The translations under genes and the position numbers were made by a program. A DNA stretch of 64,000 nucleotides from Phycicoccus sp. HDW14 (GTDB lineage: Bacteria > Actinomycetota > Actinomycetes > Actinomycetales > Dermatophilaceae): NCBI RefSeq assembly GCF_011383005.1, contig NZ_CP049935.1, forward strand, positions 1,488,001-1,552,000, read 5' to 3'. The notes under the pieces were generated by a model, which worked only from the letters and a program-made list of their open reading frames with translations, did no database searches and was not told where the DNA came from. Positions 31,245 to 40,654 of the stretch are shown here, piece after piece; positions within the stretch are counted from its first letter, which is position 1, and every line of letters begins with the position of its first letter.

Positions 31245-31964
31245 GTGACCGCCCCCACCGAGGACCGCTTCCGCGCACTGGCCCGCTCCGGCCCGTGGCG
31301 GTTCACGACGCTCCGGTTCACCCACCGCCGCGCCGACGGCCAGGTGGTGGAGGCCACGCTGCGGCGGCCGGGCTGGCTCCGGGTGCGCACCGCCTCCGGC
31401 GTCGAGCACGTCGTCGACCAGCGCCGACCACGCACGGTCAACGTCATCGGCCTCGACGAGGTCCGCTGGCACGACGAGGCGATGCTCCGTCCGCACGAGG
31501 TCCGGGTGGCTCTCGACGCCGACGGCTTCGTGCTCGACCGGCCCCGGTCCCCCCGGTTCGACGCCGACGACCCGCTGTGGGGCTCCTACGACTGGGTGGC
31601 GATGCTCGACCCGGTCGAGCTCTCGACCGGGACGACGGTCCGCGAGCTGGCGTCCACGACCCGGCACGGCCGGGAGACCTGGTGGGCGCAGATGTCGGCG
31701 ACCGACGACTACGAACCCCGGTGCGGCTGTTGCCCGTTGCTCTGGGGCGCGGTGTCCGAACGGCTGGAGGCCGCGGTCGGTGGCCCCACGTGGGCGGCGC
31801 AGCACCCCGACGTCTCGTACCCCGCGTCGTGGCTCGTCGGCCTCGACGCGCAGACCGGCGTCGTCGTGTCGGCCGAGCCGCTCGGCGGGGACCGCGACGA
31901 CCTCGGGTTCGGCGTGACCATCCACGCGGTCGACGACCCCGCGGACGGGGTGGCGGCGGGCTGA
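31245..31964 (+). CDS. Conserved hypothetical protein with CGCCP motif
   Basis: 239 residues from a GTG at 31245; I do not recognise the family. N-terminal ~75 residues (WRFTTLRFTHRRADGQVVEA, TLRRPGWLRVRT) look like a small beta-rich domain; the C-terminal half has RHGRETWWAQMSATDDYEPR followed by CGCCPLLWGAVSE, with three closely spaced cysteines, and VSYPASWLVGLDAQTGVVVS. No signal peptide or membrane segment. No ribosome binding site is clear, so the start is tentative. It is divergent from the riboswitch-transporter unit and convergent with the pentapeptide gene. Confidence 0.72.
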   Translation: MTAPTEDRFRALARSGPWRFTTLRFTHRRADGQVVEATLRRPGWLRVRTASGVEHVVDQRRPRTVNVIGLDEVRWHDEAMLRPHEVRVALDADGFVLDRPRSPRFDADDPLWGSYDWVAMLDPVELSTGTTVRELASTTRHGRETWWAQMSATDDYEPRCGCCPLLWGAVSERLEAAVGGPTWAAQHPDVSYPASWLVGLDAQTGVVVSAEPLGGDRDDLGFGVTIHAVDDPADGVAAG

Positions 31965-31975
31965 GCGCGGCCGGG

Positions 31976-32599
31976 TCAGCCCTCGACGACCAGGCCCATG
32001 GCCCGCAGGATGCCGCCGGCGGCCGCGGCGTCGACCCGCAGCCCCCGGACCCGGTTCTCCGCCGGGTCGACGACGTAGCCGGACGCGCCGACGAGGCTCG
32101 CCTCGCGCAGGTCGGTGCCCGCGAACGTGGCGCCGGCGAGGTCGCAGCCCCCGAGGTCGGTGCGGCGCAGGTCGGCCCCGGCGAGGTCGACCTCGCGCAC
32201 CGAGCAGTCGGCGAACCGTGACCCGGCTGCCTCGGCGTCCCGGAACGATCCGAGGTCGAGGCGGCAGCGCTCGAAGTCCCACGGGCGTGCCGACAGGGGC
32301 GCCGGGGCGGCCCGCGACCACTGGACGGCCAGCGCCTTGCAGTCGACGAACCGGCAGTCGGTGAAGCGGCTGCCGGCGAGGTCGGCCATCGACAGGTTGG
32401 ACCCGGTGAAGGTGCAGTCGGTGAAGGTGCAGTCGCGCAGGACCGCCTCCTCGAGCACGCAGCCGTCGAACCGGCAGGCCTCGAGCTCGAGCCCCTCGAG
32501 CACCTCACCGGGCGCGAGCCCCTCGGTGAGGTCGAGGTCGGCGCCGTACCGGTCCTCGAGGACCCCGAGCTCCGTGAGCCGCGCGGCGAGGCCGGCCAT
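31976..32599 (-). CDS. Pentapeptide repeat protein
   Basis: 207 residues. After a short N-terminal helix region, residues ~35-180 contain repeating A/C(D/N)(L/F)XX units, for example LEACRFDGCVLEEAVLRDC, TFTDCTFTGSNLSMADLAGS and VDLAGADLRRTDLGGCDLAG, which build a right-handed quadrilateral beta-helix. Such proteins often mimic DNA (MfpA/Qnr) or act as scaffolds. The central tryptophan-containing interruption (ALAVQWSRAAPAPLSARPW) resembles that of MfpA/QnrB-like proteins with a loop; homology to MfpA is not claimed. The gene starts 2 nt after the rpe stop codon and is probably co-transcribed with rpe. Confidence 0.86.
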   Translation of the reverse strand: MAGLAARLTELGVLEDRYGADLDLTEGLAPGEVLEGLELEACRFDGCVLEEAVLRDCTFTDCTFTGSNLSMADLAGSRFTDCRFVDCKALAVQWSRAAPAPLSARPWDFERCRLDLGSFRDAEAAGSRFADCSVREVDLAGADLRRTDLGGCDLAGATFAGTDLREASLVGASGYVVDPAENRVRGLRVDAAAAGGILRAMGLVVEG

Positions 32600-32601
32600 C
32601 G

Positions 32602-33257
32602 TCAGTGCCGGTGCCGTTCGGCGAGCGCTCGCAGCTCGGCGACGGCGTCGGCGGCGGAGTCCTTGCCGTAGACGGCCGACCCCGCGACGAACACGTCGGC
32701 CCCGGCCTCGGCGCACTGCTCGATGGTGTCGGCCGACACCCCGCCGTCGACCTGGACCCAGACCTCGCCGCCGTGCCGACGGACCGCCTCGCGCACCCGG
32801 CGCACCTTGGGCATCTGGTCGGCCATGAACGACTGGCCGCCGAAGCCGGGCTCGACGGTCATCACGAGGACCATGTCGACCTCGGGCAGCAGGTCCTCGT
32901 AGGGCGCGAAGTCGGTGCCGGGCTTGACGGCGAAGGCGGCGCGGGCCCCGGCGGCGCGGATGGCCCGGGCGGTGGCGACCGGGTCGCGGACCGCCTCGAT
33001 GTGGAAGGTCACCGACTGCGCGCCGGCCTCGGCGTACCCGGGGCCCAGCGGTCGGGGTCCTCGATCATCAGGTGGCAGTCGACCGGGACCGGCGAGACCC
33101 GGACGAGGGACTCGACGACGGGCAGCCCGAGGGTGAGGTTGGGGACGAAGTGGTTGTCCATGACGTCGACGTGCGCCCAGTCGGCGGTCGAGATGTCCTC
33201 GAGCGCGGCCTGGAGGTTGGCGAAGTCGGCGGACAGGATCGAGGGCGAGATCTGCAC
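32602..33257 (-). CDS. rpe: Ribulose-phosphate 3-epimerase (frameshifted in this sequence)
   Basis: 218 residues after correction. N-terminal [20 protein letters not shown] and [17 protein letters not shown], then [15 protein letters not shown]; after the break the other frame continues VTFHIEAV ... [17 protein letters not shown] and [19 protein letters not shown]. Metal ligands H, D, H and D of the TIM barrel are all present. It interconverts ribulose- and xylulose-5-phosphate. One base is missing in the CCCGGGG stretch at 33037-33043. GTG 33257 is chosen because TAGGGT lies 7 nt upstream; GTG 33266 overlaps that box. Confidence 0.92.
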
Positions 33258-33264
33258 GTCGGCC

Positions 33265-33270
33265 ACCCTA
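33265..33270 (-). promoter_or_regulatory. -10 box of rpe (leaderless)
   Basis: TAGGGT on the minus strand, 7 nt before the GTG at 33257. Confidence 0.45.
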
Positions 33271-33277
33271 GCGAGGC

Positions 33278-33784
33278 TCAGCGCACCATCCGGAGCTCGA
33301 CCAGGGGGAAGCGCGAGTCCTGCACCCGGGTGCCGTCGGCGACGAAGCCGTTGCGCCGGTAGAACGAGATCGCCCGCTCGTTGCCGCGAGCGGTCCAGAG
33401 CTCGGCGGGCCGGTCGGCGAGCGCCCACTCGAGCAGCTGCTGCCCGAGGCCGGTGCCGAGGTGGTCCGTCGCGACGTAGAGAGCCCAGAGCGCCTCCGTG
33501 CGGGCCGGGCGGACGCCCTCGTGCTCGAGGCCCGGCCCCGCGATGCACCAGCCCACCGGCCCGGCGTCCCCGTCGAACACCGTGACGCGCCGGACACCGG
33601 CGGGCAGCGGCTCGGCGATGACCCTGCGCCACAGCGCGATCCGCTCCTCGGGACCGTGCTCGTCGAAGTACCCCGGGGGCAACAGGTCGGAGTAGGTGTC
33701 GACCCACACCTGCTGGTGCATCCGGCCGAGCGCCTCGGCGTCCGACGGCCTCGGCTCCCGCCAGACGAGGGCGCCGAGGCTCAC
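33278..33784 (-). CDS. GNAT family N-acetyltransferase
   Basis: 168 residues. GNAT landmarks: [20 protein letters not shown] at the start, [19 protein letters not shown] (beta2-beta4), [20 protein letters not shown] with the HLGTGLGQ acetyl-CoA loop, and [15 protein letters not shown]. Substrate unknown; residues [20 protein letters not shown] resemble those in proteins annotated as aminoglycoside- or protein N-acetyltransferases, without proof. The GTG overlaps the rsmB stop by 4 bp, so the two are coupled. Confidence 0.88.
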   Translation of the reverse strand: MSLGALVWREPRPSDAEALGRMHQQVWVDTYSDLLPPGYFDEHGPEERIALWRRVIAEPLPAGVRRVTVFDGDAGPVGWCIAGPGLEHEGVRPARTEALWALYVATDHLGTGLGQQLLEWALADRPAELWTARGNERAISFYRRNGFVADGTRVQDSRFPLVELRMVR

Positions 33785-35265
33785 GCCCGTTTCCTCAGCA
33801 GGGCGAGGAACATCGCGTCGGTGCCGTGGACGTGCGGCCAGAGCTGGACGTGCGGGCCGTCACCGAGGTCGGCGAGCGGCGCCCCGGTGGCATCGGTGAG
33901 GTAGGGGCGGGCGTCGACCGGCTCGACGTCGTCGCGCTTCTTGAGGACGTCGGAGACGACGAAGCGGGTCTCGGCGACGTGGGGGCTGCAGGTGGCGTAG
34001 GCGACCACTCCCCCGGGTGCGACGGCGTCGAGGGCCGAGGCCAGCAGGGCGCGCTGGAGGGGCCCGAGCGTCGCGAGGTCGGACGGCTGCCGGCGCCAGC
34101 GCGCCTCGGGCCGGCGCCGCAGCGCCCCGAGGCCGGTGCACGGCGCGTCGACGAGGACACGGGCGTAGGCGCCGGGCTCCTCGTCCCCCACCTCCCGACC
34201 GTCGGCCGTGCGAATGTCGATGGGATGCCCTGCGGCAGAGGCCTTCTCGATGACCTGCGCCAGGCTCGAGCGCACGAGGTCGGCCCGGTGGGGGCTGACC
34301 TCGACGGCGGTCAGGGCGGCGCCGGCGTCCGGCGCGAGGGCGCCGAGGACCCCGGCCTTGCCGCCCGGTCCGGCGCAGAGGTCGAGCCAGCGGACAGGAA
34401 GGCCCTCGGCGACCTCGACGGCAGCCAGGGCGAGCGCCAGGTGCTGCGACCCCTCGTCCTGCACCGCGGCCCGCCCGTCGCGGACGGCGGCGATGCGGCC
34501 GGGGTCGCCGCTGCGCAGGACGGCGCCGATCGGCGAGGTCGCGCTCGGCTCGGCGTCGGCGTCGTGGACCAGCTCCTCGACCGTGGCCAGGCCGGGGCGG
34601 GCGACGACGTGGACCCGCGGCGGCTCGTTGTCGACGGCCAACAGGGCGGCGAGCTCGGCGTCCACCGTCTCCGGGGTGGCCCGGCCGTGGCCCAGGAGGG
34701 CGGCGCGCAGCGCGGTGACGACCCACTCGGGGTGCGAGTGCGTCACGGCGAGGGCGCCGACACCACCGCCCGCGGGGGTCACCGCTGCGGTCCACTCCTC
34801 GAGGGTCCGTTCCGCCACCCGCCGCAGCACGGCGTTGACCAGGCCCGAGGCGCCCTGCCCGACCACCGTGCGGGCCAGCCCGACGGTCTGGTCGGCGGCG
34901 GCGTGCGACGGCACGCGCATCCCGAGCAGCTGGTGCACCCCGAGGCGCAGGACGTCGAGGACCTCGGGGTCGATCCGCTCGACGGGGCGGTCGGCCGCGA
35001 CGGCGATGACCGCGTCGTACAGGCCCTGCCACCGGACGGTGCCGAAGGCCAGCTCGGTGGCGAAGGCCGCGTCGCGGGGCTCGAGCCGCCGCTGGCGGAT
35101 GATGCGCGGCATCTCGAGGTTGGCGTAGGCGCCGTCGGCGACCGCCCGGAGCAGCTGGAAGGCGGCGAACCGGGTCGGCTCGGCCCGCTTCGTGCGCTGG
35201 GCGGGCGTGGTGGCGGAGCGGCGGCGGGGGCCGCGGCCGGTCGGGCGGGAGGGGCGGTCGGGCAC
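33781..35265 (-). CDS. rsmB: 16S rRNA (cytosine-967-C5)-methyltransferase
   Basis: 494 residues. The N-terminal NusB-like domain (residues ~30-165, [20 protein letters not shown] and [20 protein letters not shown]) is followed by a Rossmann methyltransferase domain: SAM motif [19 protein letters not shown], motif [18 protein letters not shown] and the catalytic cysteine in [11 protein letters not shown]. It methylates C967 of 16S rRNA. In Actinobacteria the gene follows fmt and precedes rpe, as here, though a DinB gene has entered between fmt and rsmB. TAGCCT lies 6 nt before the GTG (leaderless). Confidence 0.96.
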   Translation of the reverse strand: MPDRPSRPTGRGPRRRSATTPAQRTKRAEPTRFAAFQLLRAVADGAYANLEMPRIIRQRRLEPRDAAFATELAFGTVRWQGLYDAVIAVAADRPVERIDPEVLDVLRLGVHQLLGMRVPSHAAADQTVGLARTVVGQGASGLVNAVLRRVAERTLEEWTAAVTPAGGGVGALAVTHSHPEWVVTALRAALLGHGRATPETVDAELAALLAVDNEPPRVHVVARPGLATVEELVHDADAEPSATSPIGAVLRSGDPGRIAAVRDGRAAVQDEGSQHLALALAAVEVAEGLPVRWLDLCAGPGGKAGVLGALAPDAGAALTAVEVSPHRADLVRSSLAQVIEKASAAGHPIDIRTADGREVGDEEPGAYARVLVDAPCTGLGALRRRPEARWRRQPSDLATLGPLQRALLASALDAVAPGGVVAYATCSPHVAETRFVVSDVLKKRDDVEPVDARPYLTDATGAPLADLGDGPHVQLWPHVHGTDAMFLALLRKRA

Positions 35266-35271
35266 CCGCCG

Positions 35272-35277
35272 AGGCTA
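35272..35277 (-). promoter_or_regulatory. -10 box of rsmB (leaderless)
   Basis: TAGCCT on the minus strand, 6 nt before the rsmB GTG. Confidence 0.45.
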
Positions 35278-35347
35278 ACGGGCGGCGGACGGACCACCGA
35301 AACCCGTTGGCCGGCGGCAGCGGACGCCGACCGTCCGCATCCCGCCC

Positions 35348-35353
35348 TAGGGT
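35348..35353 (+). promoter_or_regulatory. -10 box of the DinB gene (leaderless)
   Basis: TAGGGT, 8 nt before the ATG at 35362, with no ribosome binding site. Confidence 0.45.
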
Positions 35354-35361
35354 GTCGCGGC

Positions 35362-36198
35362 ATGGGCGACTTCCGCGACCTCGACCTGTCCGGATCCTCC
35401 GCGGAGCGGGTGACCCTGCGTGACGTGACGGCCCGCGAGGTCGACCTCAGCGACGCGCGGGCCCGCGACGTCCGCCTCGCCGGGGCCGGCGCCACCTCGG
35501 TTAACCTCACGGGGCTCCGGCTGCGCGACGTGCTGATGGCCGACGTCGTCATCCGCGGGGCCTGGCTCCAGGGCGTGGAGATCACCGGTGAGGTCGAGGG
35601 CCTGACGGTGAACGGCATCGACGTCGGCCCGCTCGTCGAGGCCGAGCTCGACCGCCGTCATCCCGACCACGCCGCGATGAGGCCGACCGATGCCGAGGGC
35701 TTCCGGCACGCCTGGGACGTCGTCGAGGAGCTCTGGACCGGCACCGTCGGGCGCGCCCGGCGGCTCGACCCGGCCCTGCTCCACGAGAGCGTCGACGAGG
35801 AGTGGTCGTTCGTCCAGACGCTGCGGCACCTGTCCTTCGCCACCGAGTGCTGGCTGCTGCGGGCGATCCTCGGCGACCCCGCCCCGTGGCACCCCCTCTC
35901 GCTGCCCTGGGCCGAGGCCCCCGCGATGGAGGGCGTGCCCGACGACCCGGACGCCCGCCCCTCCCTCGACGAGGCCCTCGCCCTGCGGCACCACCGGATG
36001 GCGTCCGTGCGCCGCTACCTCGACGACCTCACCGACGAGCAGCTGGCCGGGCACACGGTGCCCGTCGACGGTCCGGGATGGCCCGAGCCGGAGTCGTTCC
36101 CGGTGCGGGAGTGCCTGCTGACCATCCTCAACGAGGAGTGGTGGCACCGGCAGTACGCCGAGCGCGACCTCGCCGTGCTCGAGCAGCGTTCCGGCTGA
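35362..36198 (+). CDS. Pentapeptide-like plus DinB-fold protein
   Basis: 278 residues with two parts. Residues 1-~85 are pentapeptide-like ([60 protein letters not shown]). Residues ~100-270 are a DinB/YfiT four-helix bundle with the expected histidines: [35 protein letters not shown] and [18 protein letters not shown]. DinB-fold proteins are metal-dependent thiol transferases (mycothiol in Actinobacteria) or unknown. No clear enzyme assignment is possible. It is divergent from rsmB and convergent with fmt (7 nt between ends). Confidence 0.85.
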   Translation: MGDFRDLDLSGSSAERVTLRDVTAREVDLSDARARDVRLAGAGATSVNLTGLRLRDVLMADVVIRGAWLQGVEITGEVEGLTVNGIDVGPLVEAELDRRHPDHAAMRPTDAEGFRHAWDVVEELWTGTVGRARRLDPALLHESVDEEWSFVQTLRHLSFATECWLLRAILGDPAPWHPLSLPWAEAPAMEGVPDDPDARPSLDEALALRHHRMASVRRYLDDLTDEQLAGHTVPVDGPGWPEPESFPVRECLLTILNEEWWHRQYAERDLAVLEQRSG

Positions 36199-36205
36199 GG
36201 GCGGT

Positions 36206-37143
36206 TCAGCCCAGGCGCTCGCCCGGGGCGATGCGCGTGCCCCGGGCCCAGTCGGCCGCGGCCATCGCCCGCTTGCCGTGGGGGCCGACCTCGCCGAGGG
36301 CCACCGGGCCGGACGCCGTGCCGACGAGGACCGCGCGCTTCGTCGCGTGCAGCTCGCCGGGTGCCAGGGCCGGGGCGTCGTCGAGGCCCGTCGGCGCGGG
36401 GTCGAGCGGGCCGACCTTGAGCCGCTCGCCACGGAACGTGGTCCAGGCGCCGGGGTTGGGGGTGCATCCGCGCACGAGCCGGTCGACGACGTGGGCCGGC
36501 AGCGACCAGCGCACCGCGGCCTCCTCGACGGTGAGCTTCGGGGCGTGGCTGACCCCCTCGGCCGGCTGGGGGACGGCCCGCAGCGTGCCGTCCTCGAGAC
36601 CGTCCATCGTCGCCACGAGGAGGCCGGCCCCGACGTCGGACAGCCGCTCGAGCAGCGAGCCGGCGGTGTCGGTGGGGCGGACGGCCTCGGTGACGGCTCC
36701 GAGCACCGGACCGGTGTCGAGCCCCTCCTCGATGACGAAGGTGCTGGCGCCGGTGACCTCGTCACCGGCCATGACCGCCCGCTGCACGGGGGCCGCCCGC
36801 GCCAGGCCGGCAGCAACGAGAAGTGCAGGTTGACCCAGCCGTGGGCCGGGACGTCGAGGGCGACGCGCGGAAGCAGGGCGCCGTAGGCGACGACCGGGCA
36901 GCAGTCGGGGGCCAGCTCGCGCAGCCGGTCGAGGAAGTCCTCGTCGCCCGGGCGGGCGGGGGTCAGCACCTCGAGGTCGTGCTCGAGCGCGACCTCCTTG
37001 ACCGGCGAGGGGTGCAGCGTGCGTCCGCGCCCCGAGCGGGCGTCCGGACGCGTGACGACGGCGACGACCTCGTGCCGCGAGGCGAGCAGGGCCCGCAGCG
37101 AGGGCACGGCGGTGTCGGGGGTACCGGCGAGGACGAGACGCAC
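36206..37143 (-). CDS. fmt: Methionyl-tRNA formyltransferase (frameshifted in this sequence)
   Basis: 312 residues after correction. N-terminal [50 protein letters not shown], and the catalytic region [15 protein letters not shown]; the second frame resumes with [20 protein letters not shown] and [11 protein letters not shown], then the C-terminal OB-like domain with [15 protein letters not shown]. It formylates initiator Met-tRNA. One base is missing in the C run 36796-36798; restoring it gives the expected WRGAAPVQRA. TAGACT lies 6 nt before the GTG, pointing to a leaderless mRNA. Confidence 0.93.
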
Positions 37144-37149
37144 CCGCCG

Positions 37150-37155
37150 AGTCTA
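37150..37155 (-). promoter_or_regulatory. -10 box of fmt (leaderless)
   Basis: TAGACT on the minus strand, 6 nt before the fmt GTG at 37143. Confidence 0.45.
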
Positions 37156-37175
37156 GGAGGCTCGCCGCGGTTCAC

Positions 37176-37292
37176 GGTTCGAGGTGAAAGGGGACCTCCT
37201 GACGGCCCGGCATCACCTCGAACCGCCCGAGCCGACCGTCGGCCGTTCGAGGTATTCCGCCGCCACCTCCCGACGGCCGGATACCTCGAACC
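37176..37292. repeat. Two palindromic repeats of the 4-kb hairpin family
   Basis: A type B hairpin (37176-37224, arms GGTTCGAGGTGA / TCACCTCGAACC) and a type A hairpin (37245-37291, arms GTTCGAGGTAT / ATACCTCGAAC), in the order B-A, lie between priA and fmt. Arms are identical to those of the array at 4048-4550, but loops differ (GACCTCCTGACGGCCCGG versus CACCACCAGAAGGCCCG). Confidence 0.88.
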
Positions 37293-37308
37293 GCCCGACG
37301 CCACCGGC

Positions 37309-39363
37309 TCAGGCGGTGGGGTCGCGGGGGTCGACGCGGACGGTGACCGGGTCGGGGTCCTTGCGCGCGGCGGAGCGGGCGCGCAGGGCGCTCAGCTCGA
37401 CGGCCAGCGCCGCCGCCTCCTCGACGGGCACGGTGACCAGGGCCCGCCAGCGCTCCTCGCCGTGGGGCAGCGGGCCGAGGGTCGTGGCCGAGGCGGGGAG
37501 CGCGAGCTCGGTGAGGGCGGCGGCGACGGCCGGGCGGGTGCCGGTGAGTGCGGCCATCCGGGCGGCCGGCGGCAGCGCGAGCTCGCGGCGCTCGGCGAGC
37601 TCGCGGTCGGCGAACCAGGCGGGGTCCCAGCGCACCAGGGCCTCGACGGCCGGGACGGTGACGTGGAGCGGGGCCCCCGCCAGGACGACCCGACCGCCGG
37701 CGGCGGCCGGCCGCACGAGGGCCGCCGCGGCGCACCAGCGCCGGAGCGCCTCCTCCCCCGCGTCGAGGGTCGGGCGGTCGAGCATCGCCCAGGCGTCGAG
37801 CAGGAGCGCTGCCGCGTAGCCGCCCTCGGCGACGGGCTCGGCACCGGGCGTGGAGACGACGAGGCGCGGGGTGCCCTCGACCGCGTCGAGGACGGTGCCC
37901 GCCCCGGAGCGCTCGACCGGCACCCCGGGGAAGGCGCGCCCCAGCTCCTCGGCGGTGCGCCGGGCCCCGACGACCGACGAGCGCAGCCGGGTGCCCGAGC
38001 AGGCCGGGCAGGAGAACGCGGTCTCGACCCGTCCGCACCAGCGGCACGCCGGCGGACCCTGTGGGCCGGCCAGCCCCAGCGGCCCGGAGCACACCCGGCA
38101 GCGCGCGGGCCGGCGGCAGTCCTGGCAGGACAGCGACGGCAGGTACCCGCGCCGCGGCACCTGCACCAGCACCGGGCCGGTGGCCAGCGCCTCCTTGGCC
38201 GCGCTCCAGGCGACCGACGGCAGGTGCGCGGCAGCCACCGCGGGGTCGCGCTCGAGGTCGGCGCCCTCCCCCGCCACCCGCACGGCGGGCACGGCCGCCC
38301 GCAGGCTGCGCCGGTCGGCCTCCACGGGCGCCAGCACGCCGCGGGCGACGAGGTCGGCCACGGCCGCCGACCGGGTGTGGCCCGCGGCCAGCACGGCGGC
38401 CCCCTCGCGCCGGGCCCGCTCGAGCAGCACCTCGCGGACGTGCGGGTACGGGGCGCGGGGCTCCTCGAGGAGGTCGTCGCCGTCGTCCCACCAGGCGACG
38501 AACCCGAGGTCGCGCACCGGGGCCAGGGCCGCCGCGCGGGTGCCGACGACGACCGGCACGTGCCCGCGCAGGGCCTTGAGGAAGGCGGTGTAGCGGGCCT
38601 GCGGTCCCTGGTCGGCGGTGAGCCGGGTGTGGCGGCCGGGGCCGAGGGCGGCCACGAGGGCCGCCTCGACCCGGACGACGTCGCGGTGGTCGGGAACGAC
38701 GACGAGCGCCCCGCGCCCACCCTCGACCGCCGCCCGGACGGCCTCGGCGAGCACCGCCGGCCACGCGGTCGCGGGCTCGACCGACGGCAGCGCGAGGAGC
38801 GAGGCGGCCGGCGACCCGCCCTCGCGGACCCGAGCGAGGAAGGCCGCGCCCGCGGGGTAGGCCGTCCAGGCGGAGCCCTCGGACGCGGGCAGGGGCTCGT
38901 GGCCGGGGGGCTCGAGCGGCAGGGCCTGCTCGGCGCGGGCGTGGCGCGGCGGCACCGCGAGCCGCAGCACGTCGCCGAGGGTGCCGGCGTAGCGGGCCGC
39001 GACCGCCCGCGCGGACGCCAGGACCTCCGGGGTGAGCACCGCCTCGGGCGAGACGAGCCGCCGCAGCGGGCTGAGCCGGCCGGTGTGCTCGGCGGTGTCG
39101 CGCCGCTCGAGGACCCAGCCGTCGAGGTCCTGCCCGGCGAAGCGGACCTTGACCCGAGCCCCCGGCTGCGCGCCCGCGGCCATCGACTCGGGGACGAGGT
39201 ACTCGAACGGCCGGTCGAGGTGGGCCAGGCCGGTGTCGACCTGGACGAGGGCGACCGGGTGGTCCTCGGTGGTGGGGTCGTCCCCGGCGAGCCGCCTCGG
39301 GCGACGGCGCCCACCGGCGGCGATGAGGGCCAGCTGCTCGCCCTCGGCGCCGGTCTCCGTCAC
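37309..39363 (-). CDS. priA: PriA-like primosomal protein without helicase motifs
   Basis: 684 residues. The N-terminal DNA-binding domain (VALVQVDTGLAHLDRPFEYL, RVKVRFAGQDLDGWVLER) and the zinc-binding cysteines of PriA are clear: [13 protein letters not shown], then CRWCGR and CPACSGTRLR, followed by RTAEELGRAFPGVPVERSG. The Walker A loop (expected GVTGSGKTE) and the DEEH box are absent: that region reads AVEGGRGALVVVPDHRDVVR and WWDDGDDLLEE. Loss of ATPase motifs is known for actinobacterial PriA, so a structural replication-restart role is likely. TAGGTT lies 7 nt before the GTG. Confidence 0.93.
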   Translation of the reverse strand: MTETGAEGEQLALIAAGGRRRPRRLAGDDPTTEDHPVALVQVDTGLAHLDRPFEYLVPESMAAGAQPGARVKVRFAGQDLDGWVLERRDTAEHTGRLSPLRRLVSPEAVLTPEVLASARAVAARYAGTLGDVLRLAVPPRHARAEQALPLEPPGHEPLPASEGSAWTAYPAGAAFLARVREGGSPAASLLALPSVEPATAWPAVLAEAVRAAVEGGRGALVVVPDHRDVVRVEAALVAALGPGRHTRLTADQGPQARYTAFLKALRGHVPVVVGTRAAALAPVRDLGFVAWWDDGDDLLEEPRAPYPHVREVLLERARREGAAVLAAGHTRSAAVADLVARGVLAPVEADRRSLRAAVPAVRVAGEGADLERDPAVAAAHLPSVAWSAAKEALATGPVLVQVPRRGYLPSLSCQDCRRPARCRVCSGPLGLAGPQGPPACRWCGRVETAFSCPACSGTRLRSSVVGARRTAEELGRAFPGVPVERSGAGTVLDAVEGTPRLVVSTPGAEPVAEGGYAAALLLDAWAMLDRPTLDAGEEALRRWCAAAALVRPAAAGGRVVLAGAPLHVTVPAVEALVRWDPAWFADRELAERRELALPPAARMAALTGTRPAVAAALTELALPASATTLGPLPHGEERWRALVTVPVEEAAALAVELSALRARSAARKDPDPVTVRVDPRDPTA

Positions 39364-39370
39364 GGCCCCG

Positions 39371-39376
39371 AACCTA
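39371..39376 (-). promoter_or_regulatory. -10 box of priA (leaderless)
   Basis: TAGGTT on the minus strand, 7 nt before the priA GTG. Any -35 element would fall inside the metK terminator hairpin that begins 1 nt upstream. Confidence 0.42.
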
Positions 39377-39377
39377 G

Positions 39378-39414
39378 CGGAGCCCGCCGACCCCGGTGGG
39401 GTCGGCGGGCTCCG
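39378..39414 (-). terminator. metK terminator hairpin
   Basis: Perfect 17-bp stem (39378-39394 with 39398-39414, arm CGGAGCCCGCCGACCCC) and a 3-nt loop, 19 nt after the metK stop. No T-run, as common in very GC-rich genomes. Confidence 0.8.
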
Positions 39415-39433
39415 CCTGTGGACGATGGCGGCG

Positions 39434-40654
39434 TCAGCCGGCGACCGCGCGCTGCAGCGCCTCGACGCGGTCGGTGCGCTCCCACGTGAAGGCGTTGTCG
39501 ACGCCGGGGGCGCTGGTGCGACCGAAGTGCCCGTAGGCGGCGGTCGGCTTGTAGATCGGGCGGAGCAGCTCGAGCTCCTCGAGGATGGCCAGCGGGCGCA
39601 GGTCGAAGACGCGCAGGATGGCGGCCTGGATCGCCTCGACCGGTGCGGTCTCGGTGCCGAAGGTCTCGACGTACAGGCCGACGGGCTGGGCGACGCCGAT
39701 CGCGTAGGCGACCTGGACCTCGCAGCGCCGGGCCAGGCCGGCCGCGACGACGTTCTTGGCGACCCAGCGGGTGGCGTACGCCGCCGAGCGGTCGACCTTC
39801 GAGGGGTCCTTGCCGGAGAAGGCGCCGCCGCCGTGGCGGGCCATCCCGCCGTAGGTGTCGACGATGATCTTGCGGCCGGTGAGGCCGGCGTCGCCCATCG
39901 GGCCGCCGATGACGAACTTGCCCGTGGGGTTGATGTAGGTGCGGTAGCCGTCGGTGCGCAGGTCGGTGCCGGCCTCGGCGAGCTCGGCGAGCACCGGCTC
40001 GATGACGTGGCTGCGGATGTCGGGCTGGAGCAGGCCCTCGAGGCTGACGTCCTCGGCGTGCTGCGTCGAGAGGACGACGGCGTCGAGCGAGACGGCCCGG
40101 TCGCCCTCGTAGGCGATGGTGACCTGGGTCTTGCCGTCGGGGCGCAGGTAGCCGAGCTCCCCGGTGTGGCGGACGGCCGTGAGCCGCTCGGCGAGCCGGT
40201 GCGCGAGGAAGATCGGCAGCGGCATCAGCTCGGGGGTGTCGTCGCAGGCGTAGCCGAACATCAGGCCCTGGTCGCCGGCGCCCTGCTTGTCCTTCGGGTC
40301 GACCCCGCCGCTGCGGTTCTCGAAGGCGGTGTCGACGCCCTGCGCGATGTCGGGGCTCTGCTGCCCGATCGAGACCTCGACCCCGCACGAGGCGCCGTCG
40401 AAGCCCTTCGTCGAGGAGTCGTAGCCGATGCCCAGCACGGTCTCGCGCACGATGGAGGGGATCTCGACGTAGGCCTCGGTCGTCACCTCACCGGCCACGT
40501 GGACCAGCCCGGTGGTCACCATCGTCTCGACGGCCACCCGGCTGTGGGGGTCCTGGTCGAGCATGGCGTCGAGGATGCTGTCGGAGATCTGGTCGCAGAT
40601 CTTGTCCGGGTGGCCCTCGGTGACGGACTCGGACGTGAACAGGCGTGCGGACAC
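39434..40654 (-). CDS. metK: S-adenosylmethionine synthetase
   Basis: 406 residues, normal length. Signatures: [20 protein letters not shown] at the start (ATP and K+ site), the flexible-loop sequence [40 protein letters not shown], and [15 protein letters not shown]. It makes SAM from methionine and ATP. AAGGAGTT lies 6 nt before the GTG, one of the clearest ribosome binding sites in the window. It ends in a strong terminator hairpin. I found no SAM riboswitch in the 119 nt upstream. Confidence 0.97.
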   Translation of the reverse strand: MSARLFTSESVTEGHPDKICDQISDSILDAMLDQDPHSRVAVETMVTTGLVHVAGEVTTEAYVEIPSIVRETVLGIGYDSSTKGFDGASCGVEVSIGQQSPDIAQGVDTAFENRSGGVDPKDKQGAGDQGLMFGYACDDTPELMPLPIFLAHRLAERLTAVRHTGELGYLRPDGKTQVTIAYEGDRAVSLDAVVLSTQHAEDVSLEGLLQPDIRSHVIEPVLAELAEAGTDLRTDGYRTYINPTGKFVIGGPMGDAGLTGRKIIVDTYGGMARHGGGAFSGKDPSKVDRSAAYATRWVAKNVVAAGLARRCEVQVAYAIGVAQPVGLYVETFGTETAPVEAIQAAILRVFDLRPLAILEELELLRPIYKPTAAYGHFGRTSAPGVDNAFTWERTDRVEALQRAVAG

